Numbered from the stretch's first letter, positions 40,784-48,467 are shown. The stretch: 64,000 nucleotides of DNA from Actinospineispora acaciae DSM 45401 (GCF_000620785.1 NZ_JIAI01000005.1:310001-374000), one strand, 5' to 3'. Notes: a model not told the origin generated them from the letters alone. A program made the numbers and translations.

Positions 40784-41838
40784 CAGCAGCGGCGGGGACG
40801 GCGGTCGGCGAGGTGCTGATCACGTTGCGGCTTGCGCGTGGCTACACCCAGGAAGATCTCGCCAGCCTGCTCGGCGTGAGCCAGCCGACGATCAACCGCT
40901 ACGAGCACGACGAGCGAGAACCCGACGAGGAGATGCTCGAGCGGATCGCCGAGGTTCTCGGCGTCACCCCTGAGTTTCTGCGTCACGCCGGCAGGCTGCG
41001 CGGGGCGACGGCGGTCGACGCGCACATGCGTCGGCGGGCATCGGCCAAGGCCACGGTATGGCGACGTCAGGAAGCCCGGCTCAACGAGTACCGGATGCAC
41101 GTCAGCGCGCTGTTCGAACAGGTCTCCCTGCACGCCGAGCAGATCATCGCGACGTTCGACCCGTTCGACACCGATCCGCGCGACGCCGCGCGCCTGGCTC
41201 GCATGCAATGGCGCATGCCCGTCGGGCCGGTGAACAACCTCACAGGCTGGGTCGAGGCGGCCGGTTGTGTGGTCATCGTCGAGGACTTCGGCACGCCGAG
41301 GGTCGACGGGCTGTCCCAGTGGATCGGTGACCACCCCGTGATGCTGCTCAACGCACGCCAGCCGGTCGACCGGTTGCGGTGGACCCTCGCTCACGAGCTG
41401 GCTCACCTGTGTCTGCACTCGGAGTTCGTAGGCGATGCCCCCGAACAGGAGGCCAATGCATTCGCCGCCGAGTTCCTCATGCCCGCCGAGGTAATCCGCC
41501 CGCAGCTACGGAACCTGGACCCGGGCCGGCTCGCCGACCTCAAACGCCAGTGGGGCGTGTCCATGCAAGCTCTGGTCGAACGCGCCCACCAGCTCAAAAC
41601 CATCACCGCCGAGCAGCGCAGCGCCCTGTACAAGAAGTTCAGCCGGCTCGGCTGGCGCACCCGCGAACCCATCAGCGACGAACTGCGCGCCGAACAACCC
41701 GAACTCACCACCGTTATCGCCGAAGCACTGCGCGACAAGGGCTTTTCCGCCGAGGATGTCGCGCGTGTCGCCGGCTACGCCAGCCCGCAGCACAACACCA
41801 TGCTTACCATCCCCGGCAAACACCTACGCGCGGTGTAA
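40780..41838 (+). CDS. XRE HTH + ImmA/IrrE metallopeptidase family regulator
   Basis: A 352-residue protein with an N-terminal Cro/CI-type HTH (TLRLARGYTQEDLASLLGVSQPTINRYEHDEREPDEEML) and an ImmA/IrrE zinc-protease domain with the HExxH motif H205-E-L-A-H209 and downstream EQEANAFAAEFLMP. Such proteins sense stress and cleave repressors, or act as antitoxins of adjacent genes. Coupled (ATGA) to the hypothetical gene upstream. It lies just outside the left att repeat, so it is probably not part of the island, but could be a remnant of an earlier insertion at the same tRNA. Confidence 0.86.
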   Translation: MTAAAGTAVGEVLITLRLARGYTQEDLASLLGVSQPTINRYEHDEREPDEEMLERIAEVLGVTPEFLRHAGRLRGATAVDAHMRRRASAKATVWRRQEARLNEYRMHVSALFEQVSLHAEQIIATFDPFDTDPRDAARLARMQWRMPVGPVNNLTGWVEAAGCVVIVEDFGTPRVDGLSQWIGDHPVMLLNARQPVDRLRWTLAHELAHLCLHSEFVGDAPEQEANAFAAEFLMPAEVIRPQLRNLDPGRLADLKRQWGVSMQALVERAHQLKTITAEQRSALYKKFSRLGWRTREPISDELRAEQPELTTVIAEALRDKGFSAEDVARVAGYASPQHNTMLTIPGKHLRAV

Positions 41839-42024
41839 GTACCGAGTCCCGGCCCGGGCCGCGCTGGGCCGTCGTCACATCGGGGGTCACTGCGGTCTTC
41901 TGGCCAGTTCGCTGCGCGGCCGGCTCCGACCCGCCGCGCAGCGAACGGAACAGGACTGAGACGGCAACTGAGACGGAGCCGTTGCCGCCCTGATCTCGCC
42001 GGCAACGTCTGCGTTGGTCAGGCG

Positions 42025-42069
42025 TGGAGCCGGTGGTCGGGGTCGAACCGACGACCTACCGCTTACAAG
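42025..42069. repeat. attL: displaced 3' end of tRNA-Thr
   Basis: 45 bp identical to 56898-56942. It starts with TGG (the reverse complement of the tRNA CCA) and ends in the anticodon loop. It has no tRNA 5' half and is the original chromosomal 3' end displaced by the island. Confidence 0.93.
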
Positions 42070-42085
42070 ATCGAACGAGCGGTAC

Positions 42086-42097
42086 GGTCACCTGACC
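42086..42097. promoter_or_regulatory. Candidate repressor operator upstream of the integrase
   Basis: GGTCA-CC-TGACC, the exact reverse complement of the 12-mer at 52323-52334 in front of the XRE repressor gene. It lies 52 bp before the integrase start. Binding by the small XRE protein is inferred. Confidence 0.55.
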
Positions 42098-42149
42098 TGC
42101 GGAAACAAGCACGACCTCTCGACCCAAATCCGAGTGTTGAGAGGTCATC

Positions 42150-43046
42150 GTGTCGATCATCGAGGACTGGGTTTGCCACCTCCAGGCGGCCGGCAAGGCC
42201 CGGAGAACTGTCGAGGTCTACCAGCAGGCGGCCGAGTCGTGGACCGACTACCTAGACGGTGGCGACCCGACCGAGGCGGGTCGTAAGGAGCTGGAGGCGT
42301 GGGTTGCCGCCCTAGCTTCCCGACCGAACCGGCGCCGGCCTGGGCGGAAGCTCAGCCAGGCGTACGTGTCGCAGCACTACCGGGCCGTGCAGCAGCTCTA
42401 CCGGTGGCTGCACGAGGTCGAGAAGGAGATCGACGAGAACCCGTTCGCCAGGATGAGCGCGCCGCAGGTCGCCGAGAAGCCGGTCGACGTACTGACAGAA
42501 GATCAGCTCAAGGCACTTCTGTCCGTATGCGAAGGCACGGACTTCTACCAGCGGCGGGACATGGCGATGATCCGCCTGTTCATCGATACCGGTGCCAGGC
42601 GTGCGGAGATCGCCAAGCTCCGACTGGAGGATGTTGATCTAAAGCTCCAGACAGTTCGCGTGGTCGGCAAGGGCGGCAGGGTCCGGATCATCCCGTTCGG
42701 GACCAAGACGGCGGAAGCCCTACGTCGCTACCTCAGGAAGCGAGCCAGGGACCCGCACGCCGAATCTCCGAAGCTGTGGCTAGGCAAGGTCGGCCCGCTA
42801 CAGCCTGACTCGGTTCGCCTGATGCTCAAGCGGAGGGCGAAGGAAGCGGGCGTCCCGAACGTCCACCCGCACAAGTTCCGGCACACCTTCGCCCACCGCT
42901 GGCTCGCGGACGGCAACGGGGAGATTGATCTCATGCGGCTCTGCGGGTGGAAGAGTCGGCGGATGCTGGAAATCTACGGCGCATCAGCAGCCGATGAACG
43001 AGCGCGGGCAGCCCACCGAAGGGCAGCGCTCGGGGACCGGCTGTAG
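42150..43046 (+). CDS. int: Tyrosine recombinase/integrase of the island
   Basis: A 298-residue XerC/D-type integrase: a SAM-like core-binding domain (about 1-95) and a catalytic domain with R150 (DTGARRAEI), K174 (VGKGGR), H241-x-x-R244 (HPHKFRHTF), W267 (CGWKS) and the nucleophile Y276 (EIYGAS). It lies 80 bp inside the left att repeat, the normal place for the enzyme using the tRNA-Thr site. Start GTG 42150 uses GAGAGG, which is one arm of an 8-bp inverted repeat and could be hidden in a hairpin. A strong terminator follows. Confidence 0.94.
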   Translation: MSIIEDWVCHLQAAGKARRTVEVYQQAAESWTDYLDGGDPTEAGRKELEAWVAALASRPNRRRPGRKLSQAYVSQHYRAVQQLYRWLHEVEKEIDENPFARMSAPQVAEKPVDVLTEDQLKALLSVCEGTDFYQRRDMAMIRLFIDTGARRAEIAKLRLEDVDLKLQTVRVVGKGGRVRIIPFGTKTAEALRRYLRKRARDPHAESPKLWLGKVGPLQPDSVRLMLKRRAKEAGVPNVHPHKFRHTFAHRWLADGNGEIDLMRLCGWKSRRMLEIYGASAADERARAAHRRAALGDRL

Positions 43047-43054
43047 TTGGACTC

Positions 43055-43091
43055 AAGAGGCCCCCTCTCCGGACCGGAGAGGGGGCCTCTT
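43055..43091. terminator. Strong hairpin terminator after the integrase
   Basis: Arms of 18 bp (AAGAGGCCCCC... / ...GGGGGCCTCTT) flank a single central base, so the real loop comprises the innermost CGGACCG. It starts 9 nt after the integrase stop and faces the convergent methyltransferase gene. Confidence 0.9.
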
Positions 43092-43146
43092 CGTGTTCGT
43101 ACAAGCCGGTCGTGCCGATGTCGGCTCGTCGAGCCACCGGCTTGCA

Positions 43147-44274
43147 CTAGGCGGGGAGCGGCCAGCGGTGAGGGCTCTCGGGGCTGTCGAGCCAGACCTG
43201 TTGGTCGTCGGCGGTCACGGTGAGGCCGAACCGTTCGCGTGCGGGTGCTCCGAGGTCCTGCCACGTCGCGTGTGTCCGCTCGATGTCGTCCCAGACCTGG
43301 CGTTGTCCGGTTTGGGTGAGCTGCCCGTCGGGAGTGATGTGGGCGTGCGAGCCGTCCGGGGCGATCAGGGTCAGGTCGTACAGGTTGCCGTCGCGGAACG
43401 CGGGTACGAGGTCGAGGTGGGTGAAGCTGAGGACGAACCGGAAGTTCGCGTCGTAGTAGACGCTGCTCGGTAGGTCGGTGGTCCGTTCCGGCCATGTCGG
43501 CTGCTCGGCCAACGGGGCCGGTGGGCTGATCTGTGGGGCCGGGGTGGGCTCGCGGTGGCGGATGAAGTACCCCGCTCCGATGAACCGTCCCTGTGCGGTG
43601 CGGGGGCCGGTGACGGTGAGCTGTGCCAGCCCGTTGCAGACCGGCGCCACGATGGTGCCGCCGGTTCGGGTCTGCTCGATCCAGGCCGGCGGGACGCGGG
43701 TCACGCCGAAGGTGACGATGCACCGGTCGTAAGGAGCGTTTCGCGCGTACCCGTGGTTGCCGTCTGCGGTGATGATCGTGGGCTGGTAGCCGCAGCGGTA
43801 CAGCCGTTCCCACGCGGCGGCGGTGAGGTCCGGGTCCACGTCAATGCTCGTGACATTGGCCGAACCGAGGCGTTCGCACAGCAGCGCGGCTGTGTAGCCG
43901 GTGCCGGTGGCGACCTGGAGCACCCGGTCACCGTCCTCGACGTTGAGCGCTTCGAGCATGGTGGCGACCAGGCTGGGCATGGTGCCGGATGAGCTGGGCG
44001 CGCCGTGTTGGCGTTGGGTGATCAGGGTCGTGTCCGAGTACACCGCCTGTAGCCAGGCATCGCGGCTGGTCTCCCCGGCGATGTGGGTGCCGCCCTCGTA
44101 GTACTCGGGTACGAGCGCGTGTCGGGGGACTTCGAGGAACACCGCCGTCCATTGCTCGTCGGTGAGCGAGCCGTCCTTGACCAACGCGTCAACCATGCGG
44201 GTACGGAGGTCGCGCGTCTGCTCGGTGTCGACGCTGACGCTGCGTGCGTTGTTGGTGGCCGGCGGGTTGGTCAT
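43147..44274 (-). CDS. PIMT-like methyltransferase of the graspetide maturation system
   Basis: A 375-residue SAM methyltransferase related to protein-L-isoaspartate O-methyltransferase: SSGTMPSLVATMLEAL, motif I DRVLQVATGTGYTAALLCERLG, VTSIDVDPDLTAAAWERL and YDRCIVTFGVTRVPPAWIEQ, plus a C-terminal extension. Homologues sit beside ATP-grasp RiPP ligases; in the fuscimiditide type the enzyme methylates an Asp side chain so it collapses to an aspartimide. Here it overlaps the ATP-grasp gene by 4 nt and ends the operon. An Asp-Gly in the precursor core (D65-G66) is the predicted target. Confidence 0.88.
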   Translation of the reverse strand: MTNPPATNNARSVSVDTEQTRDLRTRMVDALVKDGSLTDEQWTAVFLEVPRHALVPEYYEGGTHIAGETSRDAWLQAVYSDTTLITQRQHGAPSSSGTMPSLVATMLEALNVEDGDRVLQVATGTGYTAALLCERLGSANVTSIDVDPDLTAAAWERLYRCGYQPTIITADGNHGYARNAPYDRCIVTFGVTRVPPAWIEQTRTGGTIVAPVCNGLAQLTVTGPRTAQGRFIGAGYFIRHREPTPAPQISPPAPLAEQPTWPERTTDLPSSVYYDANFRFVLSFTHLDLVPAFRDGNLYDLTLIAPDGSHAHITPDGQLTQTGQRQVWDDIERTHATWQDLGAPARERFGLTVTADDQQVWLDSPESPHRWPLPA

Positions 44275-45239
44275 GACAGGTCGCCCTTCAGAGCATCCGC
44301 GAGAGCGCGGGAGATGGGTTGTCCGGTGTGGTTCTCAATCCAGCCCCATTGACCGTTGGGGTTGATTTCGATGAACTGATGGGTCTCGTCTGCCTGGTCG
44401 GTGACCACGAAGTCCAGGGCACCGAATACGAGGCCGAGCGAGGCCATCAGGCGGTGGATTCCGGCGGCCACGCTGTCAGGCAGTTCGTATGGCTGGTATG
44501 TGATCTTGCGGTGGCTGCGGCGCCAGTCCAGCTCACCCAGGTTATCGATTCGCGCGGCGTAGACCTGTCCGTCAACGACGGTGGCGCGGACATCGAACCG
44601 CTTCTTGAGCTGGGCTTGGAAAAGGTGCGCGGTGGCCGCGATCGTGGGATCGCGGTAGCGCTGCGGGGGCACGGTGTTGGTGTATACCACTCCCGACAGG
44701 TGGCCGGCCTCGGTTCGGGGCATCCGGGCGTAAAGCGTCTTGGTGATGATCCCGTCCGGGTGACGGACGGCGAATTCCGCCACGGCATCGGGATCGTTGG
44801 TGACAAGTGTGTCCGGGATGCTCAGGCCGGCGTTCACGGCGTGAGCGAGTTGGCGCGGCTTGTATTCGGCTCGATGCACAGCGGTCGGGGCGTTGATCCA
44901 CCGAGCGGGCAGCGATTCGAGGACACCCCAGAACCCGAACCGGGCTTGGCCCTCGCACCACTCGATCATGTCCAGGGGGATCGCCGTGTCGAACTCGAAC
45001 CGCCCCGGCCGCCGGTAGTACACCGCCTCCACCGTGTCGAGCTGCACGCCGTCGAGTCGAGCGCTCCACGGTCCGCCTGCCCCGATCTCGCCAGTCAGCC
45101 TGACGACCGTGGGAAACTGTGCCGCGTCTAGACGCAGGAACGGAACCCCGTCGGCTTCCAGGTGGGTCAGCACCATGTCGGCCGTGGGGTCCACGGGCGC
45201 CGTGACGACCAGCACCCGCGGACCGTGACGACACGTCAT
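44271..45239 (-). CDS. ATP-grasp RiPP ligase (graspetide synthetase)
   Basis: A 322-residue ATP-grasp enzyme of the ribosomal-peptide maturase type. It has the N-terminal pre-ATP-grasp domain (VLVVTAPVDPTADMVLTHLEADGVPFLRLDAAQFP, AVYYRRPGRFEF), the ATP-binding part (PDTLVTNDPDAVAEFAVRHPDGIITKTLY), and the metal-binding end LGLVFGALDFVVTDQ ... HQFIEINPNGQWGWIENHTGQPI. It should form side-chain ester or amide links between Thr/Ser/Lys and Asp/Glu of the precursor. ATG 45239 follows the precursor stop by 2 nt. Confidence 0.93.
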   Translation of the reverse strand: MTCRHGPRVLVVTAPVDPTADMVLTHLEADGVPFLRLDAAQFPTVVRLTGEIGAGGPWSARLDGVQLDTVEAVYYRRPGRFEFDTAIPLDMIEWCEGQARFGFWGVLESLPARWINAPTAVHRAEYKPRQLAHAVNAGLSIPDTLVTNDPDAVAEFAVRHPDGIITKTLYARMPRTEAGHLSGVVYTNTVPPQRYRDPTIAATAHLFQAQLKKRFDVRATVVDGQVYAARIDNLGELDWRRSHRKITYQPYELPDSVAAGIHRLMASLGLVFGALDFVVTDQADETHQFIEINPNGQWGWIENHTGQPISRALADALKGDLS

Positions 45240-45241
45240 CG

Positions 45242-45481
45242 CTAGTCGTAGAACGGGTCAGTATCGACCGCGATCGGATCTTTCCCGTCGGTCTCCGTAG
45301 GCTCGGACTTCTGCATCCGCTCCTCTGCTGTCAATTCCGACAACGGCCGACCGTTGAACATCGCCATCTGCCGCTGCTGGTCATACACCGCCGTCCGCAG
45401 AGCCTCGGACACCTGGGCATCAGCGGGCACCGGATCACGGAACGTCAGCCCGAACGGCTCAAGTGCGGCATCGATACTCAT
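45242..45481 (-). CDS. Graspetide precursor peptide
   Basis: A 79-residue putative ATP-grasp target RiPP. The leader has the recognition-type PFGLTFRDP (residues 9-17), then a helical segment, and the C-terminus is the likely core from about residue 58, rich in Thr/Ser/Lys donors (S59, T62, T64, K67) and acidic acceptors (E60, E63, D65, D68, D73, D75, D79). It contains Asp-Gly at 65-66, the favourable dipeptide for aspartimide formation. RBS AAGGAGGAGAG immediately precedes the ATG, so it is strongly translated. The ligase gene follows directly. Confidence 0.9.
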   Translation of the reverse strand: MSIDAALEPFGLTFRDPVPADAQVSEALRTAVYDQQRQMAMFNGRPLSELTAEERMQKSEPTETDGKDPIAVDTDPFYD

Positions 45482-45506
45482 CTACTCTCCTCCTTATCGG
45501 ACATCA

Positions 45507-45635
45507 CTACCGGGATAACCTCAACGCGGCTAGTTTCGCTTGAGCATCGCCCAAACCATCTCGCAAGAACCGAGAAGCCATTGCTTGCACGACCACAGCC
45601 GAATCTTCAACACGCTCAGCGGCTTCATCCGTCAC
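45507..45635 (-). CDS. 42-residue small ORF upstream of the graspetide precursor
   Basis: GTG 45635 with a good RBS (AGAGGGGAC) begins MTDEAAERVEDSAVVVQAMA and ends AKLAALRLSR. It starts 7 nt after the 88-residue ORF and ends 25 nt before the precursor start, so it fits an operon. It is acidic at the N-terminus and amphipathic helical throughout, with no known domain. It could be a second small peptide substrate, a partner protein or a regulator. It is easily missed because the longer open frame in which it lies overlaps the upstream gene. Confidence 0.55.
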   Translation of the reverse strand: MTDEAAERVEDSAVVVQAMASRFLRDGLGDAQAKLAALRLSR

Positions 45636-45642
45636 GTCCCCT

Positions 45643-45909
45643 CTAAAGCACCTTCGCGCGAACCACGGGGTGACAATTGCCTGCCGAGCAAAGACCAACC
45701 TCTCGCCACGGCTGCGGCTGGTAGGGACCATGGCGGGGGATCCATCCGCTCTTGGTCCGGATGATTCGGTTCATGTACGGGTGCTCGCCGTAGCGGACCA
45801 CGGCGCGAACGTCTGGACCGGGTTCAGGGTCGGCTTGGGGCCACCACCACTCGCCGTCGCCGGGCGGTTTCGGGCTGATACCGCACGTGCACTCCTCCGG
45901 CTCAGCCAT
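45643..45909 (-). CDS. Hypothetical 88-residue protein in the graspetide operon
   Basis: A small protein rich in Trp, Pro and Gly with cysteines at both ends (ECTCGISPKPPGDGEWWWPQ; LCSAGNCHPVV), suggestive of metal or disulfide binding. It reads like a compact folded domain, with RTKSGWIPRHGPY in the centre. No family was recognised. Its start overlaps the 59-residue ORF by 8 nt and the 42-residue ORF follows, so the genes look coupled. A link to the graspetide product is by position only. Confidence 0.58.
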   Translation of the reverse strand: MAEPEECTCGISPKPPGDGEWWWPQADPEPGPDVRAVVRYGEHPYMNRIIRTKSGWIPRHGPYQPQPWREVGLCSAGNCHPVVRAKVL

Positions 45910-46081
45910 GGGCGACCGGTCCGCGCTGCCGGGCTCGACGCAGCGCGCGAGCGCTGCGCCACCTGGTCACGTAGTAGCTCAGGAAGTCCCAGACCGAGGG
46001 GTAGTCACCAGCTCTCTTCGAGCGCATGCCGACAGTCCACCGCTGGTGATCACCGGAAGGAGTGCCCGTAGTGTGGGCCAT
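45902..46081 (-). CDS. Small basic ORF, first of the graspetide-side operon
   Basis: A 59-residue ORF (MAHTTGTPSGDHQRWTVGMR ... VWDFLSYYVTRWRSARALRRARQ) with a basic amphipathic C-terminus. No clear RBS, but its stop overlaps the start of the 88-residue ORF by 8 nt. An internal ATG at 46027 is an alternative start. The start codon sits inside a tandem TGTGGGCCA repeat region shared with the divergent regulator. Confidence 0.4.
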   Translation of the reverse strand: MAHTTGTPSGDHQRWTVGMRSKRAGDYPSVWDFLSYYVTRWRSARALRRARQRGPVAHG

Positions 46082-46092
46082 AATGTGGGCCA
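46072..46092. promoter_or_regulatory. Tandem TGTGGGCCA repeat in the divergent regulator/graspetide spacer
   Basis: Two copies of TGTGGGCCA (46072-46080 and 46084-46092) are separated by TAA, giving a 12-bp period; the CATAAT between them resembles a -10 element. A regulator site for the adjacent XRE-TPR protein is possible but inferred. Confidence 0.4.
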
Positions 46093-46117
46093 GAGGCACA
46101 CAGAGGGGCCAACGGAT

Positions 46118-47308
46118 GTGAGCAGCTTCGGAGTCAAGATCTCGGCGGCGCGTCGGCGCCGTGGCTGGTCGCAAGCACGCCTCGCAAGCGCGCTCATCGA
46201 AGAGTCCGGGCGCACGACGTTGGATCGGCACTACGTGTCCCGTTGGGAGCGGGGGGATCGGACCCCCGGCAACTACTGGCTGCCCTACCTGGCACAGGTA
46301 CTCCGTCTCGATCTCGCCGAGTTGGAGCAAGCCAAGGCACAGGTAGTCGAGGAGCCTGGGCAGACCTCAACACTACTGGTCGATAAACTCCCGGACTATT
46401 CAATAGATCAGATTGAGGAGATTTCCGAGCACCTGAGCGAACAGTGGCATTGGCTTGTCAGGACTGACAACCTCTTGGGTCCACGATTCGCCCTTAACGG
46501 TGTGGTCAATCAGATAAACACGATTGAGGCATTACTGGCCACAGACCTTCGATCATTGCGGAACCGCGTTGTCCGGCTTGGTTCCCAATACGCAGAGTCC
46601 GCCGCTTGGCTGTATGAAGACTCTAGTGAACTGTCTCGCGCCCGCTACTGGACCAGTCGCTCTCTAGAGTGGGCCTATGAGGCTGATGACCTCAAAATGC
46701 AGTCGTGGACCCTCTTTCGCCGCAGTCAGTTGGCCAGCCAGGTTAACGATGCGGTTCAAGCAATTAGTCTTGCCCAGACTGCTCGTCGGGCTGAGGTTCG
46801 ACTGCCGTCGCCCATGCGAGCCGCCATACGTGTGCAAGAGGCTCGCGGACATGCGGCCTACGGCGACGAAAGAGCCGCACAGCGACTCCTAGAGGAAGCT
46901 CATGCATGGGCCACGGACGACACGGCGGGAGATGCACGCGGAGGGCATGGGTCATTCTGCACAGAAAGCTACATCGAGATAAATAGGGCTGCCAGCATGG
47001 TGAGTCTCGGACAGCCTAAACGGGCTATCTCTGTTTATGATCAAGCCTTGCCGGGATTGCCGGCGGTTTATCAACGTGACCGAGCTGCGGCCCTAAGCGG
47101 CATGGCTGCGGCCTACGCTGCCGCAGACCAGCCCGCTGAGGCAGCAAGCTTGGCTACTCAATCGCTCCGGGCAGCGCAGGCGGCCGGTTCGGCGAGAATT
47201 ACCGACGAGATACATCGACTAGCCATTTCTCTTCGATCACACAAGAAGAATCAGTCTGTGCGTTCCCTCTTGGAAGAACTAGCTGACCGTAGGTTGGCTC
47301 GTGCCTAG
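46118..47308 (+). CDS. XRE-family regulator with TPR-like C-terminal domain
   Basis: A 396-residue regulator. The HTH is FGVKISAARRRRGWSQARLASALIEESGRTTLDRHYVSRWERGDRTPG (about residues 4-52). The rest is all-helical with repeated TPR-like hairpins (AQRLLEEAHAWA, PKRAISVYDQALPGL, RAAALSGMAAAYAAADQPAEAASLATQSL). GTG 46118 starts after GAGGGG. Codon use is less GC-biased than in the chromosome, a sign of transfer. The next gene overlaps by 8 nt. It may sense a ligand or peptide and control the adjacent operons. Confidence 0.84.
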   Translation: MSSFGVKISAARRRRGWSQARLASALIEESGRTTLDRHYVSRWERGDRTPGNYWLPYLAQVLRLDLAELEQAKAQVVEEPGQTSTLLVDKLPDYSIDQIEEISEHLSEQWHWLVRTDNLLGPRFALNGVVNQINTIEALLATDLRSLRNRVVRLGSQYAESAAWLYEDSSELSRARYWTSRSLEWAYEADDLKMQSWTLFRRSQLASQVNDAVQAISLAQTARRAEVRLPSPMRAAIRVQEARGHAAYGDERAAQRLLEEAHAWATDDTAGDARGGHGSFCTESYIEINRAASMVSLGQPKRAISVYDQALPGLPAVYQRDRAAALSGMAAAYAAADQPAEAASLATQSLRAAQAAGSARITDEIHRLAISLRSHKKNQSVRSLLEELADRRLARA

Positions 47309-48212
47309 CTCGACAGTAATCATAGACGCCATGCGTCGAGCAATTCTCCTGTCAGCTCACGGTATCGGAAGCACGAGCCCCAATCCACCCGTTGGCTGCG
47401 TTATTCTCGACGCCGAAGGCGCTATTGTTGGCGAGGGCTATCACGAACGCAAAGGAGAGTCACACGCTGAAGTGCATGCCCTCCGTGCCGCAGGTAACCG
47501 CGCGCGTGGCGGTAGTGCTGTAGTCACGCTCGAACCTTGCAATCATGTAGGCCGCACCCCGGCGTGCCACCAAGCGATCATAGACGCTAAGATCACCAAT
47601 GTAATAGTGGCTCTTAAAGATCCCACCTCGCGCGGCAATGGCGGAGTGGCGTTGTTGCGCCGAGCAGGTATCAATGTGGACGTTGGCGTACTCGCAGGTG
47701 AGGCCCGTCTGGTCATTGGACCATGGCTTGATGCACTCGAAGACCGCCGACCATTCATCACGCTGGCTTACCAAGTGTCGACTAACGACATCTGGCCCAT
47801 CGATGAAAAATTCATCGACGAACGCCGCTACCAGTTCGACGCGATCTTAAATTTGGCAGAATCTTCTCTGGAAGAGGGGAGAACAGGTGCCCATCCGCCC
47901 GACGTGATGCGCCTGCCTGTCTTGCAGTCGCCGTACGATCCCAATCCCACCCTGGAAACGCTGTACGCCAGCGGAGTGCGCTCGCTGCTGCTCCTCGGTC
48001 CTCCAGACCTCGTTGAGCCATTCCTAGCTGGCCAGGCGGTCGATCGAATCGAGGTTCACAGCACACTCGCTACTGGTTCATCGGGGCAGGTGGCAAACTG
48101 GGCTTGTCTTCCGACCGGCTATCGGTGGACTTCGTTCACGCGAACCTCCACAGGCGTATTAGGTCATGCGGTCCGAAATAGCGCTAACGCTATGTCCGGC
48201 GGCGCTCCATAG
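47301..48212 (+). CDS. RibD-like cytidine-deaminase-fold protein
   Basis: A 303-residue protein. The N-terminal 145 residues match the deaminase half of RibD: MRRAILLSAHGIGSTSPNPPVGCVIL, the zinc site H55-A-E57 (ESHAEVHAL), P79-C80 (TLEPCNHVGRTPAC) and C89. The C-terminal part, where RibD has its reductase, is weakly recognisable (FITLAYQVSTND; VRSLLLLGPPDLVEPFL) and may be degenerate or repurposed. GTG start overlaps the XRE-TPR gene. As island cargo it more likely acts on a nucleotide or pterin-like substrate than in housekeeping riboflavin synthesis (inference). Confidence 0.84.
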   Translation: MPSSTVIIDAMRRAILLSAHGIGSTSPNPPVGCVILDAEGAIVGEGYHERKGESHAEVHALRAAGNRARGGSAVVTLEPCNHVGRTPACHQAIIDAKITNVIVALKDPTSRGNGGVALLRRAGINVDVGVLAGEARLVIGPWLDALEDRRPFITLAYQVSTNDIWPIDEKFIDERRYQFDAILNLAESSLEEGRTGAHPPDVMRLPVLQSPYDPNPTLETLYASGVRSLLLLGPPDLVEPFLAGQAVDRIEVHSTLATGSSGQVANWACLPTGYRWTSFTRTSTGVLGHAVRNSANAMSGGAP

Positions 48213-48467
48213 TTCGTCGGCTAAGGCAAACCACGCCGGCATGTCGGTGCCTAGCGCCTGCATCAGCTCCAGCACGTCAGGACATGGCTCGTTCCGGCCG
48301 CGCTTCTCCCGCGTCCACTCGGCAAGCTCACGCGCATACCTGCGGAACGCGGAGTATGCCTCGAACCGGTCGGTGATGTTGTACGCGGTTGGGTTGCGGA
48401 GATGGTCCGGCAGATCGGCCGGGACCATCCCCGTGCCGTCCGCCTGGCCATCTCGTCTACGCGCCAC
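48159..48467 (-). CDS. Hypothetical protein downstream of the small terminase gene
   Basis: A 102-residue helical, charged protein (FEAYSAFRRYARELAEWTREKRGRNEPCPDVLELMQALGTD). No known domain. GTG start overlaps the terS stop by 11 nt, arguing for coupling. Its 3' end overlaps the convergent deaminase gene by 54 nt, unusual but seen in compact elements. The function may relate to packaging because of its neighbour. Confidence 0.6.
   Translation of the reverse strand: MARRRDGQADGTGMVPADLPDHLRNPTAYNITDRFEAYSAFRRYARELAEWTREKRGRNEPCPDVLELMQALGTDMPAWFALADELWSAAGHSVSAISDRMT

Noticed and set aside
47301..48212. Calling the RibD-like gene a housekeeping ribD
   Set aside because: Isolated from other rib genes, located on a mobile island, and the reductase half is not recognisable.
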